Positions 10,491 to 21,375 of a stretch of DNA of 64,000 nucleotides are shown piece by piece. How positions within the stretch are numbered: position 1 is the first letter of the stretch; every line of letters starts with the position of its first letter. This DNA is from Desarmillaria ectypa (lineage: Eukaryota; Basidiomycota; Agaricomycetes; Agaricales; Physalacriaceae): assembly GCA_030407005.1 (NCBI GenBank), contig JAUDYN010000010.1, positions 868,001 to 932,000 of the forward strand, read 5' to 3'. The translations under genes were made by a program, and so were the position numbers. The notes under the pieces were generated by a model. It ran no database searches. It saw only the letters and a list, made by a program, of their open reading frames with translations, and was not told the origin of the DNA.

Positions 10491-11365
10491 TGCAGATGCT
10501 CATGCACCCCGAACTGGGCCATCCTATCTTTGCACAGTGGTATACATCCGATGCTCTGACCAGTGTGGTGAAGGAACTGCTAGACTGCGAAGAAGAGGAC
10601 CTGCAGATGGGTGAGTGAGGTAGATAACGTTTTGATGGTACTGATACCGCGCGCGCACGATAGAGCTATTCAACCTCTTGATAAATCCCATCTCGCATGA
10701 TTTTGCTCTGAGATGGCATAGGGATGACGTGAAGGGAGATGCCAGCCTTGAAGAGGAAAGGGCGGCGTTGGCTCTTTGGAACCATGGGGTACGACACCGA
10801 GACTCTGTACCGGATAGCTCACCGTTGTTCGGCTGTTTAGATCCAATGGAACACGTAGGCTCTGATCGTCCTCGAAAACGAATTGTCTCACGATTCATAC
10901 TGAAAGAGCACTGTACGAAGACGCTTGCCTTTACGTTGTTCCAGGTTCGCACACCGTTCCACGAACTCCCGAACAGCGAAAGCACTCTACTATGATGGAT
11001 GCACCTGCAAATCCGCTCGACATGCCCGGTGCCGTCGCTGTGATATTGAAACGTAAGTTCTCGCCGTTGCTAGACAACGAAGACTCACCGCTGTAGCGGG
11101 AGACACCGTCTTCTACAATAACAATATCCTCCATCTCGGTACCTACAGCCCCAAAGTCAAACGCGCGACACTTCACGCCTCTATGGGCGATGTCCGCGGT
11201 GGGTCCGTACGTGCTCGTAACGTTCTTCAACACGGGTTGAGGTGGATGCAAGAGCATACCTTTCGTGATGGTTTGAACGATAAGGGAAAGGCGATGCTTG
11301 ACCGGCTGATTGAAATGCAGAAGAAGAATGAGGGTATTACGATTGGATATTCTTTGGGTAACTAA
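10292..11365 (+). CDS. phytanoyl-CoA dioxygenase (PhyH) family protein
   Basis: Fe(II)/2-oxoglutarate-dependent oxygenase. Five exons: 10292-10610, 10664-10788, 10841-10854 (14 nt), 10907-11052 and 11097-11365, giving 290 aa. Visible blocks are the N-terminal GFAIVPDLISPSDFPLLRAA, the metal-binding HxD in LRWHRDDV, then ALWNHG, LYVVPGSHTVPR, PGDTVFYNNNILHLG with the distal histidine, and KRATLH carrying the arginine that binds 2-oxoglutarate in this family. All catalytic residues are present. Substrate is unknown; fungal members hydroxylate varied small molecules. The start is the ATG directly before SALKNQF. A dead partial copy lies 3.3 kb upstream. Confidence 0.9.
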
Positions 11366-11519
11366 ACCGACCGCAGGCGTCGTCTCCAAAACTCATAGCA
11401 TGTACAACAGACGATAATCCTACACATGTGTAAGAAATAAGTAAATGGCGTTAAATAGGAGAATCAGAGAAAAAATACAGTAACTTTGTCTAAGCAAAGC
11501 ATCGTCCAAAAAGATACTA

Positions 11520-12500
11520 TCATGCCGTTGCAGCAGTGGTATCCACAGTCTCTGCCTCTGCAGAATCGGGGCCTTCGACAGGTTCCGGAGAGCCATCAGC
11601 GTCGGCATCCGAGGTTTCATCAAGTCCTGAGCTTGGAGCAGCAGGCTCTGTATCATCAAATTAGCGAGTGTTCGCAACGGAAATCAATGTTACTCACCCG
11701 GTTTGGTATCCTCCCCAACGGGAATCTCTTCGTTTTCTGTGTCGAAGAATGATAAGCAAGAGTACAGGCCGATATGCGATCACGGACCTTTATTTGAGCT
11801 ACCATAGCTTGAAGAAGCCTTGCTCTCCTCATCATCAGCCTCTTGTTTCTTCACAGGGGAGGATCTAGCCCCCCCTTCCAGCCCTCTCTCACCCTCTGCA
11901 GCCTGCCCTACGACATCTCCAGGCCTTGTTCGTCTGATCCTAGGAACGACAACACCATCGAACTGAGATGAACGGCTATTGGGAGCTGAGGTCCTCTTTC
12001 TTGGTGCTTTTGCTTTGATGGGAGTCTTTGCTGCCGCTTTTGCCTTCACCGCCTTGGGTTTGGCCGAAATTTTCTCAGTTGGTTTGGTCTTCCTACTACT
12101 GCGACGAGGTGACTCCTCAAGAGCGGTATTGGCACGTGTACGACGAGGAGTAGATGCAGGTTCAGCGTCTGATGGACGGGGGCGTTTGGCGCGAGGTTTG
12201 GGAGGGCTCTCTGGTGCAACTTCTGCCGCATCACTCTTGCGTTTACGAGGGCGGGCTGTTGTTGGTTCAGTGACTTGTGAATCCTTGATTTTTGACAGGG
12301 CTTTATCAACTGCAAAAAGAGGTGAACAAGACGGGCAAAGACTGGAGGCGACGAGTCCTACGGCCAAGTTCGTGTATAAGTTGCAGGTGGGAAAGTATGG
12401 TTTCGCGCTTTCCGACATATCCTATGCCGATGTCACGACAGATGGCGCGCAGCGTCTCTGCTTTGAGGGAATCCCAGGGGAATTTGGCGGATTTGGACAT
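11520..12500 (-). CDS. SAP-domain protein with basic and acidic tails
   Basis: Probable chromatin or nucleic-acid binding protein of the nucleus. Four exons (12362-12500, 11788-12309, 11698-11736, 11520-11647) give 275 aa. Residues 8-45 (WDSLKAETLRAICRDIGIGY..KRETILSHLQ) fit the SAP helix-extension-helix DNA-binding motif. The middle ~170 residues are low-complexity and rich in Lys, Arg, Pro and Ala (PRKRKSD, RAKRPRPSD, KPKAVKAKAAAK), with several candidate nuclear signals and AT-hook-like RP pairs. The last 60 residues are acidic (ETSDADADGS). The start is ATG 12500; an upstream TTG in frame is not used. It is divergent from IPC synthase across about 306 bp. Confidence 0.8.
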
Positions 12501-12806
12501 GATGGTTGCAGACAACAGACAATTAGATGGCGAGGAAGAGATACAAGGTCACTTTACGTCATATTTGTTTTAGTACGAACTCATCCAAACTTGGTATGAG
12601 TGATTATTGTTCGTTTTCTTACCCTGACCCCAACTGTTGCCGTCTGCTGTCATTGCCCTGAGTGCACCGTGCACGTATCCTGTGTATTCTATCTAAGGAC
12701 GACGGTCAAGGAGCATTTTGTCGAGGTGCATCAGAGGGTAGAAGAGTGAGTAGTGAGCCAGCTCTGTATTAGCGCCTGTCGCTGACCATGGTGCATATTA
12801 GCGCTA
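12501..12806. promoter_or_regulatory. divergent promoter region (SAP protein / IPC synthase)
   Basis: Short spacer between two head-to-head genes, so it must hold both promoters. No clear TATA element seen. A short 5' leader intron for the plus-strand gene is possible just before 12807. Confidence 0.5.
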
Positions 12807-14174
12807 ATGACTGCCCGCGATACTGTGAACCAGTCCTTCGTTACCCTATGGAATGCCTTCAAGGCAGCCGTGGGCCGCCTCGACAAATCTCTGTCGCCCA
12901 AGGACACCTTCGCTCGCCTCCAAAAACACAAATTTACGTTCTCCGACAGCATCTACATCTTCCATGCTGTCCTGGCCGCCTTTTGGTTATCATTCATTCC
13001 TAGCCTCATTCTCAAGTTTCTCATACCCATCGCCTTTGCTATCATGCTTTTGATACCACTCACCTGCCAATTTTTCCTTCCCGCAATACCGGTCTTTACC
13101 TGGATTCTCACCTTTTTTGCGTCAACATTTATTCCGAACGAGTGGAGGCCCAACATTTCTGTCGTTCTTCTGCCCACTCTTGAGTCAGTTTTGTTCGGCG
13201 CAAATATTTCCGACATCCTGACACGGTTTACTCATCCGGTGCTTGACATCATCGCATGGATACCGTACGGCGTCGGACACTTTTCCATTCCCTTCTTCGT
13301 TGCAGCATTCCTTTGGCTTTTCAGAGCCAAGGAGGCCCTCCATTTCTGGTCAAGGGCATTCGGGTACATGATGCTCGTCGGGGTCCTTATCCAGATCATC
13401 TTTCCTTGTGCCGCGCCGTGGTACGAGCTAATCTACGGCCTGACTCCGGCCAACTATGGCATGAAGGGATCACCAGGCGGACTCATTCGCATAGACCACA
13501 TGTTCCACGGTAGCGGGTACACCATATCCTTCTCTAACGCGCCCGTCATCTTTGGCGCCTTTCCCTCCCTCCACGCCGGTGGCGCAACAATGGAAGCGTT
13601 AGTCGTGTCTCATTTCTTCCCCCAAACCACCCGTTTCGCTTGGTTCTATGCCGGCGTGCTGTATTGGGCTACCATGTATCTGACGCACCACTATCTTATT
13701 GATGTCGTAGTTGGTGCCTGCCTCGCCACTGTCACCTTCTACCTATTCCTCCCTGACAATCTCAAGGGCCCAGGAGCAGTCGCTAGTCCAGGAGAACTCA
13801 CAAGTTACGGACAGAGGTCCAAGTACGATATATATGATCTCGAGACACCGCGCAGAACCGCAACAGGAGATGTCATGGCAGACGCAGCTGCAGATTTCGA
13901 TCTTAGTGAGAGCTCGCATGCTTCGGACGATGAGGAAATGGACATTACGTATCGGTCACCGCTCCCTGGAGCTACACCTACGAGTGCAGCTCCTTTTATC
14001 ATAAATAAGGGTGCTGGGACAGTGGAGGTGGGCCGGAAGAAGGGCCATCGGCATACGGCTAGTATTGCCACTCTTATAAGAAGCGATGAGAGAGGCGGGG
14101 AGGATGGCTGGAGTTCGATAGGTGGCAATGGCTTTGTGATCCCACCTACACCAACGCGCGGGGCGAGGGACTAG
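12807..14174 (+). CDS. AUR1: inositol phosphorylceramide synthase
   Basis: Golgi membrane enzyme that transfers phosphoinositol from phosphatidylinositol to ceramide, an essential step of fungal sphingolipid synthesis and the target of aureobasidin A. Single exon, 455 aa. There are about six to eight hydrophobic helices between residues 45 and 310. The PAP2-type catalytic motifs are visible as GAFPSLHAGG (conserved His after Ser-Leu) and THHYLIDVVVG. The upstream YGVGHFSIPF and PWYELIYGL blocks are typical of Aur1. The C-terminal ~140 residues are a hydrophilic, Ser/Asp-rich cytosolic tail. Being intronless is unusual beside intron-rich neighbours. Confidence 0.95.
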   Translation: MTARDTVNQSFVTLWNAFKAAVGRLDKSLSPKDTFARLQKHKFTFSDSIYIFHAVLAAFWLSFIPSLILKFLIPIAFAIMLLIPLTCQFFLPAIPVFTWILTFFASTFIPNEWRPNISVVLLPTLESVLFGANISDILTRFTHPVLDIIAWIPYGVGHFSIPFFVAAFLWLFRAKEALHFWSRAFGYMMLVGVLIQIIFPCAAPWYELIYGLTPANYGMKGSPGGLIRIDHMFHGSGYTISFSNAPVIFGAFPSLHAGGATMEALVVSHFFPQTTRFAWFYAGVLYWATMYLTHHYLIDVVVGACLATVTFYLFLPDNLKGPGAVASPGELTSYGQRSKYDIYDLETPRRTATGDVMADAAADFDLSESSHASDDEEMDITYRSPLPGATPTSAAPFIINKGAGTVEVGRKKGHRHTASIATLIRSDERGGEDGWSSIGGNGFVIPPTPTRGARD

Positions 14175-14526
14175 GTCTGTTTGTTCTATATATCTCCTAC
14201 AGAACTTTTTATACAGTTGAGGTAATGCTCTAATGCACTTGTTTGTTTATTCCACTCTTCACCCTTTATGTCGATGTTACAGGGTTCTGACAGATAGACC
14301 GCCGGAAGTCTGGTAATTTCTTGGGCTAGTTCTTTAAGTGCCTTCGCTTTGAAGAGTTCGCTGTTGGCTGTCTGGAAACTCTTATCTGTACATGGAGGGT
14401 ATAACGGACGAAAGTATGGCTTCTTGCTTACACACTCCAGCATGCTTCCGACCAGTATTGCTTTTAGGAGATTGGATGAGACTTACACGCAGTATAGGTA
14501 TCACTGCTGGGGTCATCTACTTTTTG
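14175..14526. other. intergenic
   Basis: 3' flank of IPC synthase; no supported gene. Confidence 0.5.
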
Positions 14527-14823
14527 GGACCTAAAAATGTCGTGACTTTCGATTGTCTTCTCACACCCGTAAAACAGGACCTAAAAACGTAATGAAAAAG
14601 CCTTGTTTTCTGTGAAGTTTTTATGCGCCCGAAGGAGCATGTTTTTAACAAAGAGAGAGCAGTTTTCATCGTTCAGAACAATGGAAACCACTTTTTCGAT
14701 CTGTTTTCCGTACTGTTTTTCATATTCTAAAAGAGGACAAAAAAGGATGTTTTTTTTCTTGTTTTTAGGAGATCCTTTTTCCTGTCGAAAGATCCCATAG
14801 ACAGTCACGACATTGTTAGGTAC
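14527..14823. mobile_element. MITE-like element with ~20-bp terminal inverted repeats
   Basis: The left end GGACCTAAAAATGTCGTGAC (14527-14546) and the right end GTCACGACATTGTTAGGTAC (14804-14823) are inverted repeats matching at 18 of 20 positions. The enclosed ~297 bp are T/A-rich with no coding capacity. A second copy of the GGACCTAAAAA core lies inside at 14577, an opposite-strand TTTTTAGG lies at 14762, and a related CCTAAAAAC lies just outside at 14835. No clear target-site duplication was seen, so classification as a MITE is inferred. Confidence 0.5.
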
Positions 14824-15661
14824 GCTTCCTCGAACCTAAAAACATACCGGCCCCAGCAGCGTATATTGATTGATGCCGTAACTGAGCTTGAGTCACTGTA
14901 AGAATATCGCACCTTCATCCTGGTAGTGTGTCAGTCGTGGAATATGTCCTAACCCATGATGCCACCCATAAGGAAACGTGACAACTGATATATAGTGGGT
15001 GCTTTATCGCATGGAAGGATCGAACTCTAAGTCTCTAACGTTCTGAACAAAGGTTGCGTTGAACGTCAGGCTTCCGTTCGTGATGTATACCACTGGGACT
15101 GTAAAGAAGCCACTATAGTAGGTCCATGGGAAGATGTGTCATAACCGGGTCCTGTTGTCTACTTCGTCTCGTAAGCGGGCGGAGGACCAAAGAAGGAAGG
15201 ATCAGCATTCCCCGTCGCGTCAATGAACGGTTCAATTATAATTGGAGAAATTTTTTCTCTTTCATATCTAAAGCTTCATTGCTCGTGGTCTCCAACAAGA
15301 ATGTCTTCGCCGCTTGCGAATAATGATTTTACCCTTCGGTGGCATTGGTGAGAAACTCATTATTCATCTCGTACGTCCGCTTATCGTTCTTTCGAAAGAT
15401 CTTTTGTGTGCCGGACGAACAGACGATGACGAAGACACGGCTGGTGAGTCTTCTCAATTTCAACAGTAGATCCGACAGTTCGCTCAATACAACAATTGAA
15501 CATGCCTAGATTGGAATTGTGGGAGTGTTATATTTGACTTGACTGACTCATGTCGATGGGTTCGCGGGGCGAATGTGTGAGAATTGTTTGGTAATGCGGC
15601 AATAGGTCAGGATATATAGAAGAGGAGAGGCAGTAAGTATTATGTCTTACCAACTACCACA
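14824..15661. other. intergenic, upstream of aldo/keto reductase 1
   Basis: No supported gene. Open frames here are short and lack motifs. Confidence 0.5.
15611..15620 (+). promoter_or_regulatory. TATA box of aldo/keto reductase 1
   Basis: GATATATAG lies about 45 bp upstream of the ATG at 15662. Inferred core promoter. Confidence 0.45.
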
Positions 15662-17051
15662 ATGGCTCTAACTCTCAGAAAGATTGGCGGCGCCTTGATC
15701 AATCCCATCGGCTTTGGTGCCATGGGTCTCAGCGACTTCTACGGGGCAGTGGACTCCGATGAGGAGCGTTTCAAGGCCAGCTCTCTTCCCACAAATACGG
15801 ACGCTTGTTGACACGCAGTACAGATTCTAGATGCTGCATATGAAAAAGGTTGCAAGCACTGGGACTCTGCCGACGTTTACGGGGACTCTGAACTTCTCAT
15901 TGGAAAATGGTATGTCAGCATTCACGTTTGCAAAATGGACTGTGCAATTAACATGCATATACTCAGGTTCAAGCGGACGGGTAAACGAAACGAGATTTTC
16001 CTCACTTCCAAGTTCGGCATTACCCAGAATGGAGGTCGGGGCGATCCCGAATACGTTAAACAGCAATGCGCGAAATCCCTTGAACGCTTTGGGGTCGACT
16101 ACATCGACCTTTACTATCAGCACCGGTAAGTGATCCATTGAAGCGGAGTTGTAGTAGTGCCTCTTACCGACCATTGGATAGACCCGATCGTAACGTACCG
16201 ATTGAAGTCGGTCTAACCTTTAATTCCCCATGACATCAATTTGACTATCCTTTAGCATACCGTTGCCGCAATGGCTGAGCTCGTTAAGTACGTTCATAGT
16301 CTTTAGATTGTTTCACACTCGTATTAACGCTGAAACGCTCTGCCAGGGAGGGCAAGGTGAAGTATCTCGGCTTGTCGGAGTGCACAGCCAAGGACCTTCG
16401 TAGAGCACATGCCATCCATCCAATCTCTGCTATTCAGTTTGAGTTTTCTCCCCTCGTTCTCGACATCGAAGACCCGAAATTCGCGATTTTGCAAACGGCC
16501 AGAGAGCTGGGTATCACTGTCGTCGCGTATTCTCCATTGGCTAGGGGTCTTATCACTGGCCAATACACGTCTCTCGACGACTTTGAAGAAGGAGATTTCC
16601 GGAAGACTATTCCCAAGTGCGTCCTTGAGTTTGCCTTCTTTTTAGAGCGCAATCGTGATGAAGTTTCCACAGGTATTCCAAGGAGAACTTCCCCAAGATT
16701 CTTGACCTTGTTGATCATTTGAAGGTCATTGCGTCCAAGCATAACGCTACGCCTGGTCAAGTCACTCTCGCATGGATCCTTGCACAAGGCGACGACTTTG
16801 TCGTTATTCCTGGGACGAAGAAGATCAAGGTATTTGTGTAGTCATATCCAATTGTTTTACACTCACCTTTGCCCTAGTATCTGGAAGAAAACCTCGGGGC
16901 GGCTAAGGTTAAGCTCAGCCAAGAGGAGATTGCTGCTATTCGTAAACTCGCGGAGGAAAGCGATATTCCTGGAACAAGATATTCGGCAGCAGGGATGGCA
17001 TCTGTGTTGCAGGCAACGCCCGAGTTATCCAAGTACCAACATCACTCATGA
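15662..17051 (+). CDS. aldo/keto reductase 1 (yakc/AKR13-like)
   Basis: NADPH-dependent carbonyl reductase with a TIM-barrel fold, cytosolic. Eight exons: 15662-15775, 15824-15909, 15967-16125, 16182-16206, 16256-16287, 16347-16616, 16673-16829, 16878-17051, totalling 338 aa. Catalytic Asp and Tyr are in [11 protein letters not shown], the Lys in FLTSKFG, and the His in LYYQHR. The cofactor-binding end reads VIPGTKK. Intron 1 appears to have a GC donor (AAG|GCCAGC); the homologous intron of the second reductase at 53 kb has GT. Reading through gives a stop within 15 codons. Exon 4-5 carries an intron (16207-16255) absent from the paralogue. Substrate unknown. Confidence 0.9.
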
Positions 17052-18357
17052 GACTGACGTTTGTACCAATACATGCTTTTAATCGATGACAATAACGCTT
17101 CTGGACCAGGCACTCTGGTCTGAATCTACGCTATACGCCTGTATCTTATTACTTGGTGACCGAGCATGTTCAAGTAAGTGTGTGTTCGCTAGCAAGATTG
17201 GGTGTAACCTACGATCAATTTTTAAGCGTGTGCTTCGAGTTGGGTAAAGCGTTTACAAAAGTATGAGAACAACTAAATAAAGGAATGATGCGCCGTGACA
17301 CATAATCCACTTGCTATCAATGTCTATTTTGACTTTCAGTCCCTTATAGCTTAACTTTTCAAACTGGGAACTCCGGACCGGCATCCGCTACGACCCGGCT
17401 GTTGCCACATGGTAAAAAAGCTTATACTTATGCAGAATGAAATTCGACGACATCGTCGACTTTGCTTTTTACTCACTCGATCCACGAAGACTTCGCGCAA
17501 ATATTTACCAGAATTCAACTATTCCCAAACGACACTTTCTAAATAGCTTTGCGAATTCGGGCCATTTGCCTCTCAACTGCTCTCGAGGTAATGAACTAGT
17601 ATGGATGGGCCGGGACCCTCTCCGCTGTGTGCTTCTGTGGGCGAGGTTCTGGGACATGTGCAATCGTGAAGGCATATCCCGACGCATCGGCGGCAATGCT
17701 TGAAATATGCACCGTTTGCTGAGATCATATTAACATGAATTTGTAGAGTATGTAAATTCGAGTATGTCCTGCTGTCGGTTTCGAATCATCACAAGCTAAT
17801 TGTCATTACCTACTCAGAGCCATGCCAGTGACGACGCGGCGTTTGAGTAGATGACGCGTAATCGTACTCTCTGATCGGTCAACGTCATATCTATCCAGGT
17901 CATGGTCCTCGATGGCCTCAATATCAGAGGAATTACAATTTGAAATTCTATGCTATGATATAGGCTGTTCATCTGCGAAGCCCAATTTCAGGACCTAGAA
18001 CTCACCCCGGTATTTCTCCAATTCAGCGGACCGGGAGCTTTGCTAAAATCACGATGGGGATTTGCGTCATGGGGAAAACACGATATACAAACTGATGCTG
18101 GTGGAGACAAAGTTGCCACTCTCTGATGGGCGCTGGTCGTGTGCCTTGGGGTACGTACAAGTGCGAACCTGATATAAAGCTGTACAACGTACGGTGCTCT
18201 GTTTCCATGATCCTCTTTCTGCACATCTACATCACTGCCACTTTTCACCACTTTTCATCCTCCATTGCTCCCTGGGGAATGCCCTCCGGCGTGGGGAAGA
18301 GCCTGGTAAGTATTCACTCAGCATTTACCGTTTTATTCACGCATCTATCACTGCAGA
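17052..18357. other. no supported gene
   Basis: 1.3 kb between aldo/keto reductase 1 and the first TKL kinase. Open frames at 17437-17703 and 18126-18473 overlap frames on the other strand and show no family motif. The right part may hold the kinase promoter or a 5' exon. Confidence 0.45.
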
Positions 18358-20618
18358 ATGTCGACCACGGTTCCACACTACTTTCCCAAATTTCTGCAGA
18401 ACTTCTGGACATTGAACGTGTACGCGCACGGATCATGGCTCGACTTCCTCGAGTTACCATAGTGACTTCTTGACAGTGACCCTCATTCTTGCAACTCAGC
18501 GCCTGTGCACAGATATGATGTATATGCAAACGAACTCTCGGAGGTTGATTCGGATGGCTTCGAGTCCAACGTATCCGTATTTCAAGACCTGATTCGGGAA
18601 GAACTATATCCCGGGACCCAACGCGCGCTTGCTGATGCAGAGGCGTGTTTCTCCAAGCTGCAATGTCGAGCCGAAGAAATCCTCGCAGAAATTATCCGCG
18701 CTGTTCGCTTGCCTGAGCTAGAAAGTGACTGCTCTCGGCGGTCCATTCCACTTGATCCATTGAAATCCTGTCTCCTTATCAAATACCTCGTCTTCCTGCG
18801 CTTCAGGAACAGTCCTCAGTACTCTGAAATTGTCCATCGGATTCCATACGATTCTGGAACAATGCATAGATTGGACGTTGCGCCGTACGGATATCTATTC
18901 ACCCAAGTGCGATGTAGAACCTTCTTCAAATCCATTGCAAGGTTTCTTGGTGTCGATTCGAATATGAAGCCCACTATTTGGGAAGTCAATGACACGCCTA
19001 TCAGTCAAGACGTTATCGAAAACGCTATTGACACCTATTGCTGGGATGTTGCTGAAGGGTCCGAGATCTTCGTTGGTGTTACAGCTGACGAGAACGTCAA
19101 ATTTCTATTGTCAGACGCGTGCTATGGCTCACTAGATGAAAGCTTTGGACTTGAAGCTGGGGAGGAAAATGTGTAAGCCCAGCTCATGCGTTTATGTTTA
19201 GTATACCCTTCTCATTGATGATTTAGCAGCGATCTGTGTGGTTTCTTCTTTCCTATCCTTCCCTCTGTCGCTTTGTATATCCTTGGAAAAAGTGCCAAAT
19301 CCCTGCATCCACGTACTACCACAATCATTCTTGACCACGAGTCCGAGATCGACGTTCACCTTCGCAACGCCATGATTCTCTCTGCCGTACCGCGTATGAA
19401 CCACTTGTCATCTTCACCAAAGCTATATTTCTCTTCCCTCTCCTCTGTCGTGCGCTCAATATCGTCGTACGACGAATTTCGATGCAGATGGATTCCTGAA
19501 CTCTTCGTGGACTACATTCCGCTGAAGCAACGATGCCGACAAAAGTTTCTGCAAGAGACTGTTACTAAGATGCTTGTGGTCAAGGGCGATGTTGCTGTCA
19601 CTGACCTGACAGACGATGTGACGATGATAGGCAAAGATGCGGTAGCATGTAGTGCTTTCAGCGATGTATGGAAAGGGAAGTGGTGGGATCGAGTGGAGAG
19701 GAAGGAAAGGGCCGTGGCAGTCAAGTTTTTACGGCGGGTGATGGTGCAGAATGTGAAGGAGAAGCTGTTGAAAAGGCTGCAAGCAGAAGTGCTGACTTGG
19801 CATCATCTATGCCATAGGAATGTGTCGCAGTTGTATGGGATTGTGCAGAGTGAGACGAGTGTTGGAATGGTTTCAGCGTGGTGCGGCTACGGAACCATCA
19901 GACATTACTTGAAGAGCGTCAATCCGAAGGCGGATCGAATGAAACTAGTAGCTTCTTTTTTCTTCTCACAAGCGTTCGTTAACAGCCACATATAGATGCA
20001 TCAGATCGCGGCTGGTGTCACCTATCTTCACGATTTTAAGCCTGCCATTATCCATGGTGACCTCAAAGGGGCGAGTATCTTATAGCCATCTTGTTTTTTT
20101 CTGTCTCATTTCACCGATTATAGGGCAATATCTTAATTGACCACCTAGGCTACGCGATTATCTCCGATTTCGGTTTGAGCAAGGTCATGTCAGACTTCTC
20201 GGCTTCTTCGTTCTTTGCGGGCTCGATGCAGTGGATGGCGCCGGAGACTGTTCGGGCTCTCGTTGATGATAGGTCAGAGGCTAACATACCGCAGGTCACG
20301 ACTGCGAGTGATGTATATGCTTTTGGCTCGGTCTGTCTGGAGGTTAGTTTCATGTGTTTATGAAAGTCATTGACTGTGATGTTGCGCGCCTTGTAGGTCA
20401 TGACCGATGCTCTACCCTATCCACGTCGAAAGCATGATCCAGGAGTGATGTTTGATATAATGGCAGGGGTGAAGCCGTCAAGGGGATCGAGTATGCCTGA
20501 TTGCAAAGCGTTGAGGGTGTTGTTAAATATGTGTTGGAACGGGGCGCCTACTTTGAGGCCCAAGATGGGGGATGTGCTGGAATATTTAACGATACTGAAT
20601 GCTGAAGCAGGTCAATGA
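18358..20618 (+). CDS. TKL-type protein kinase A (left arm of inverted pair)
   Basis: Serine/threonine kinase of the tyrosine-kinase-like group expanded in mushrooms. Clear exons: up to 19172, 19230-19947, 19996-20070, 20124-20342, 20397-20618. The ~220-residue N-terminal region (ISVFQDLI-like, LLIKYLVFLRFRN, YCWDVAEGSEIFVGV) has no named domain. The kinase domain keeps the lysine in RAVAVKFL, the catalytic loop IIHGDLKGGN (Gly instead of the usual Arg before Asp), DFGLSKV, MAPE and ASDVYAFG. The fourth exon is preceded by a GC-AG intron (GGG|GCGAGT, 20071-20123) where kinase B has GT. The 5' end is unresolved: the ATG at 18358 begins a plausible exon, but I could not splice it cleanly to the frame at 18487, so it may be damaged. 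Confidence 0.75.
19339..19841 (+). repeat. identical inverted tract, left arm
   Basis: 503 bp that match the reverse complement of 22188-22690 wherever I compared them. The first mismatches I found flank the block at 19338 and 19842. It lies inside the large kinase exon, while the exon parts on either side differ clearly. Confidence 0.85.
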
Positions 20619-21375
20619 GATATTTTTATATATAAAAATTAAAAGCCATTTGTATCGTACCTGCATGTTATACCACTATTTGAAATTCTGGAGTAAAGAA
20701 CAGATAGCCCAGCCACGGTAATGTATCTTGAATTTTTTAATCTGGTCGTTCCAGGAAGAAACTGATACAATTTTGGGCGTTCTTTGACGATGAAAGCTGC
20801 TTTTTGTCCATTGAAATGTACACTGAGGGGGTGTTTTAAAGGCCTCAGACTCGATTCCAGTGAACCTGAATGGCTCTCGGTCGAAAGATGAGCTCTCACG
20901 TAGTCTGCCCGTAATTTTGACATTGCATCTCTATGAGGAGATTCTTCTAAGTCGTTTTGTCTGGAAGCTGTAGCCTATTCCCCATTGAGTCAGTTCAGGG
21001 AGTGGTACCTGATCGATTTTGAATTCCGTGCACCGTGATATCAAAGCACCCCTTCATGATGAGATAACCGACTTTACCGCGTCCAGTAAATAATGTGGAA
21101 CCATGCTTCCATCCAGAAAGCATGGTAGGCTTCTATATACTCTCCTACGGCTGCTGTTCGTCATATGAAAGACTTACGAATTGTTCGCGGAGGGAAGTTG
21201 GAACGGACAAGGATTTCATAAACGAAACGATGACATAGGCGAATTCAGACAGCTTTCTCTACGGATACGTATAAGGGAATATTGAAGGGTAAAATTACTA
21301 CTGCAAAATATCAGACGACAGTTAAAGGTGCAGCTTCTCTGCAAAGAATAAACAAAACTGGGAATACGAATCAAA
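20619..21375. other. spacer between convergent kinases
   Basis: About 757 bp between the stop codons of the two inverted kinases. No gene seen; both 3' UTRs are expected here. Confidence 0.55.

Noticed and set aside
11979..12599. Plus-strand 206-codon frame antisense to the SAP protein
   Set aside because: Shadow of the Lys/Ala/Pro-rich coding region; the minus-strand gene has domain and splice support.
14603..14800. Open frame inside the MITE-like element as a small protein
   Set aside because: Phe/Arg-rich composition follows from the T-rich sequence; no start context or similarity.
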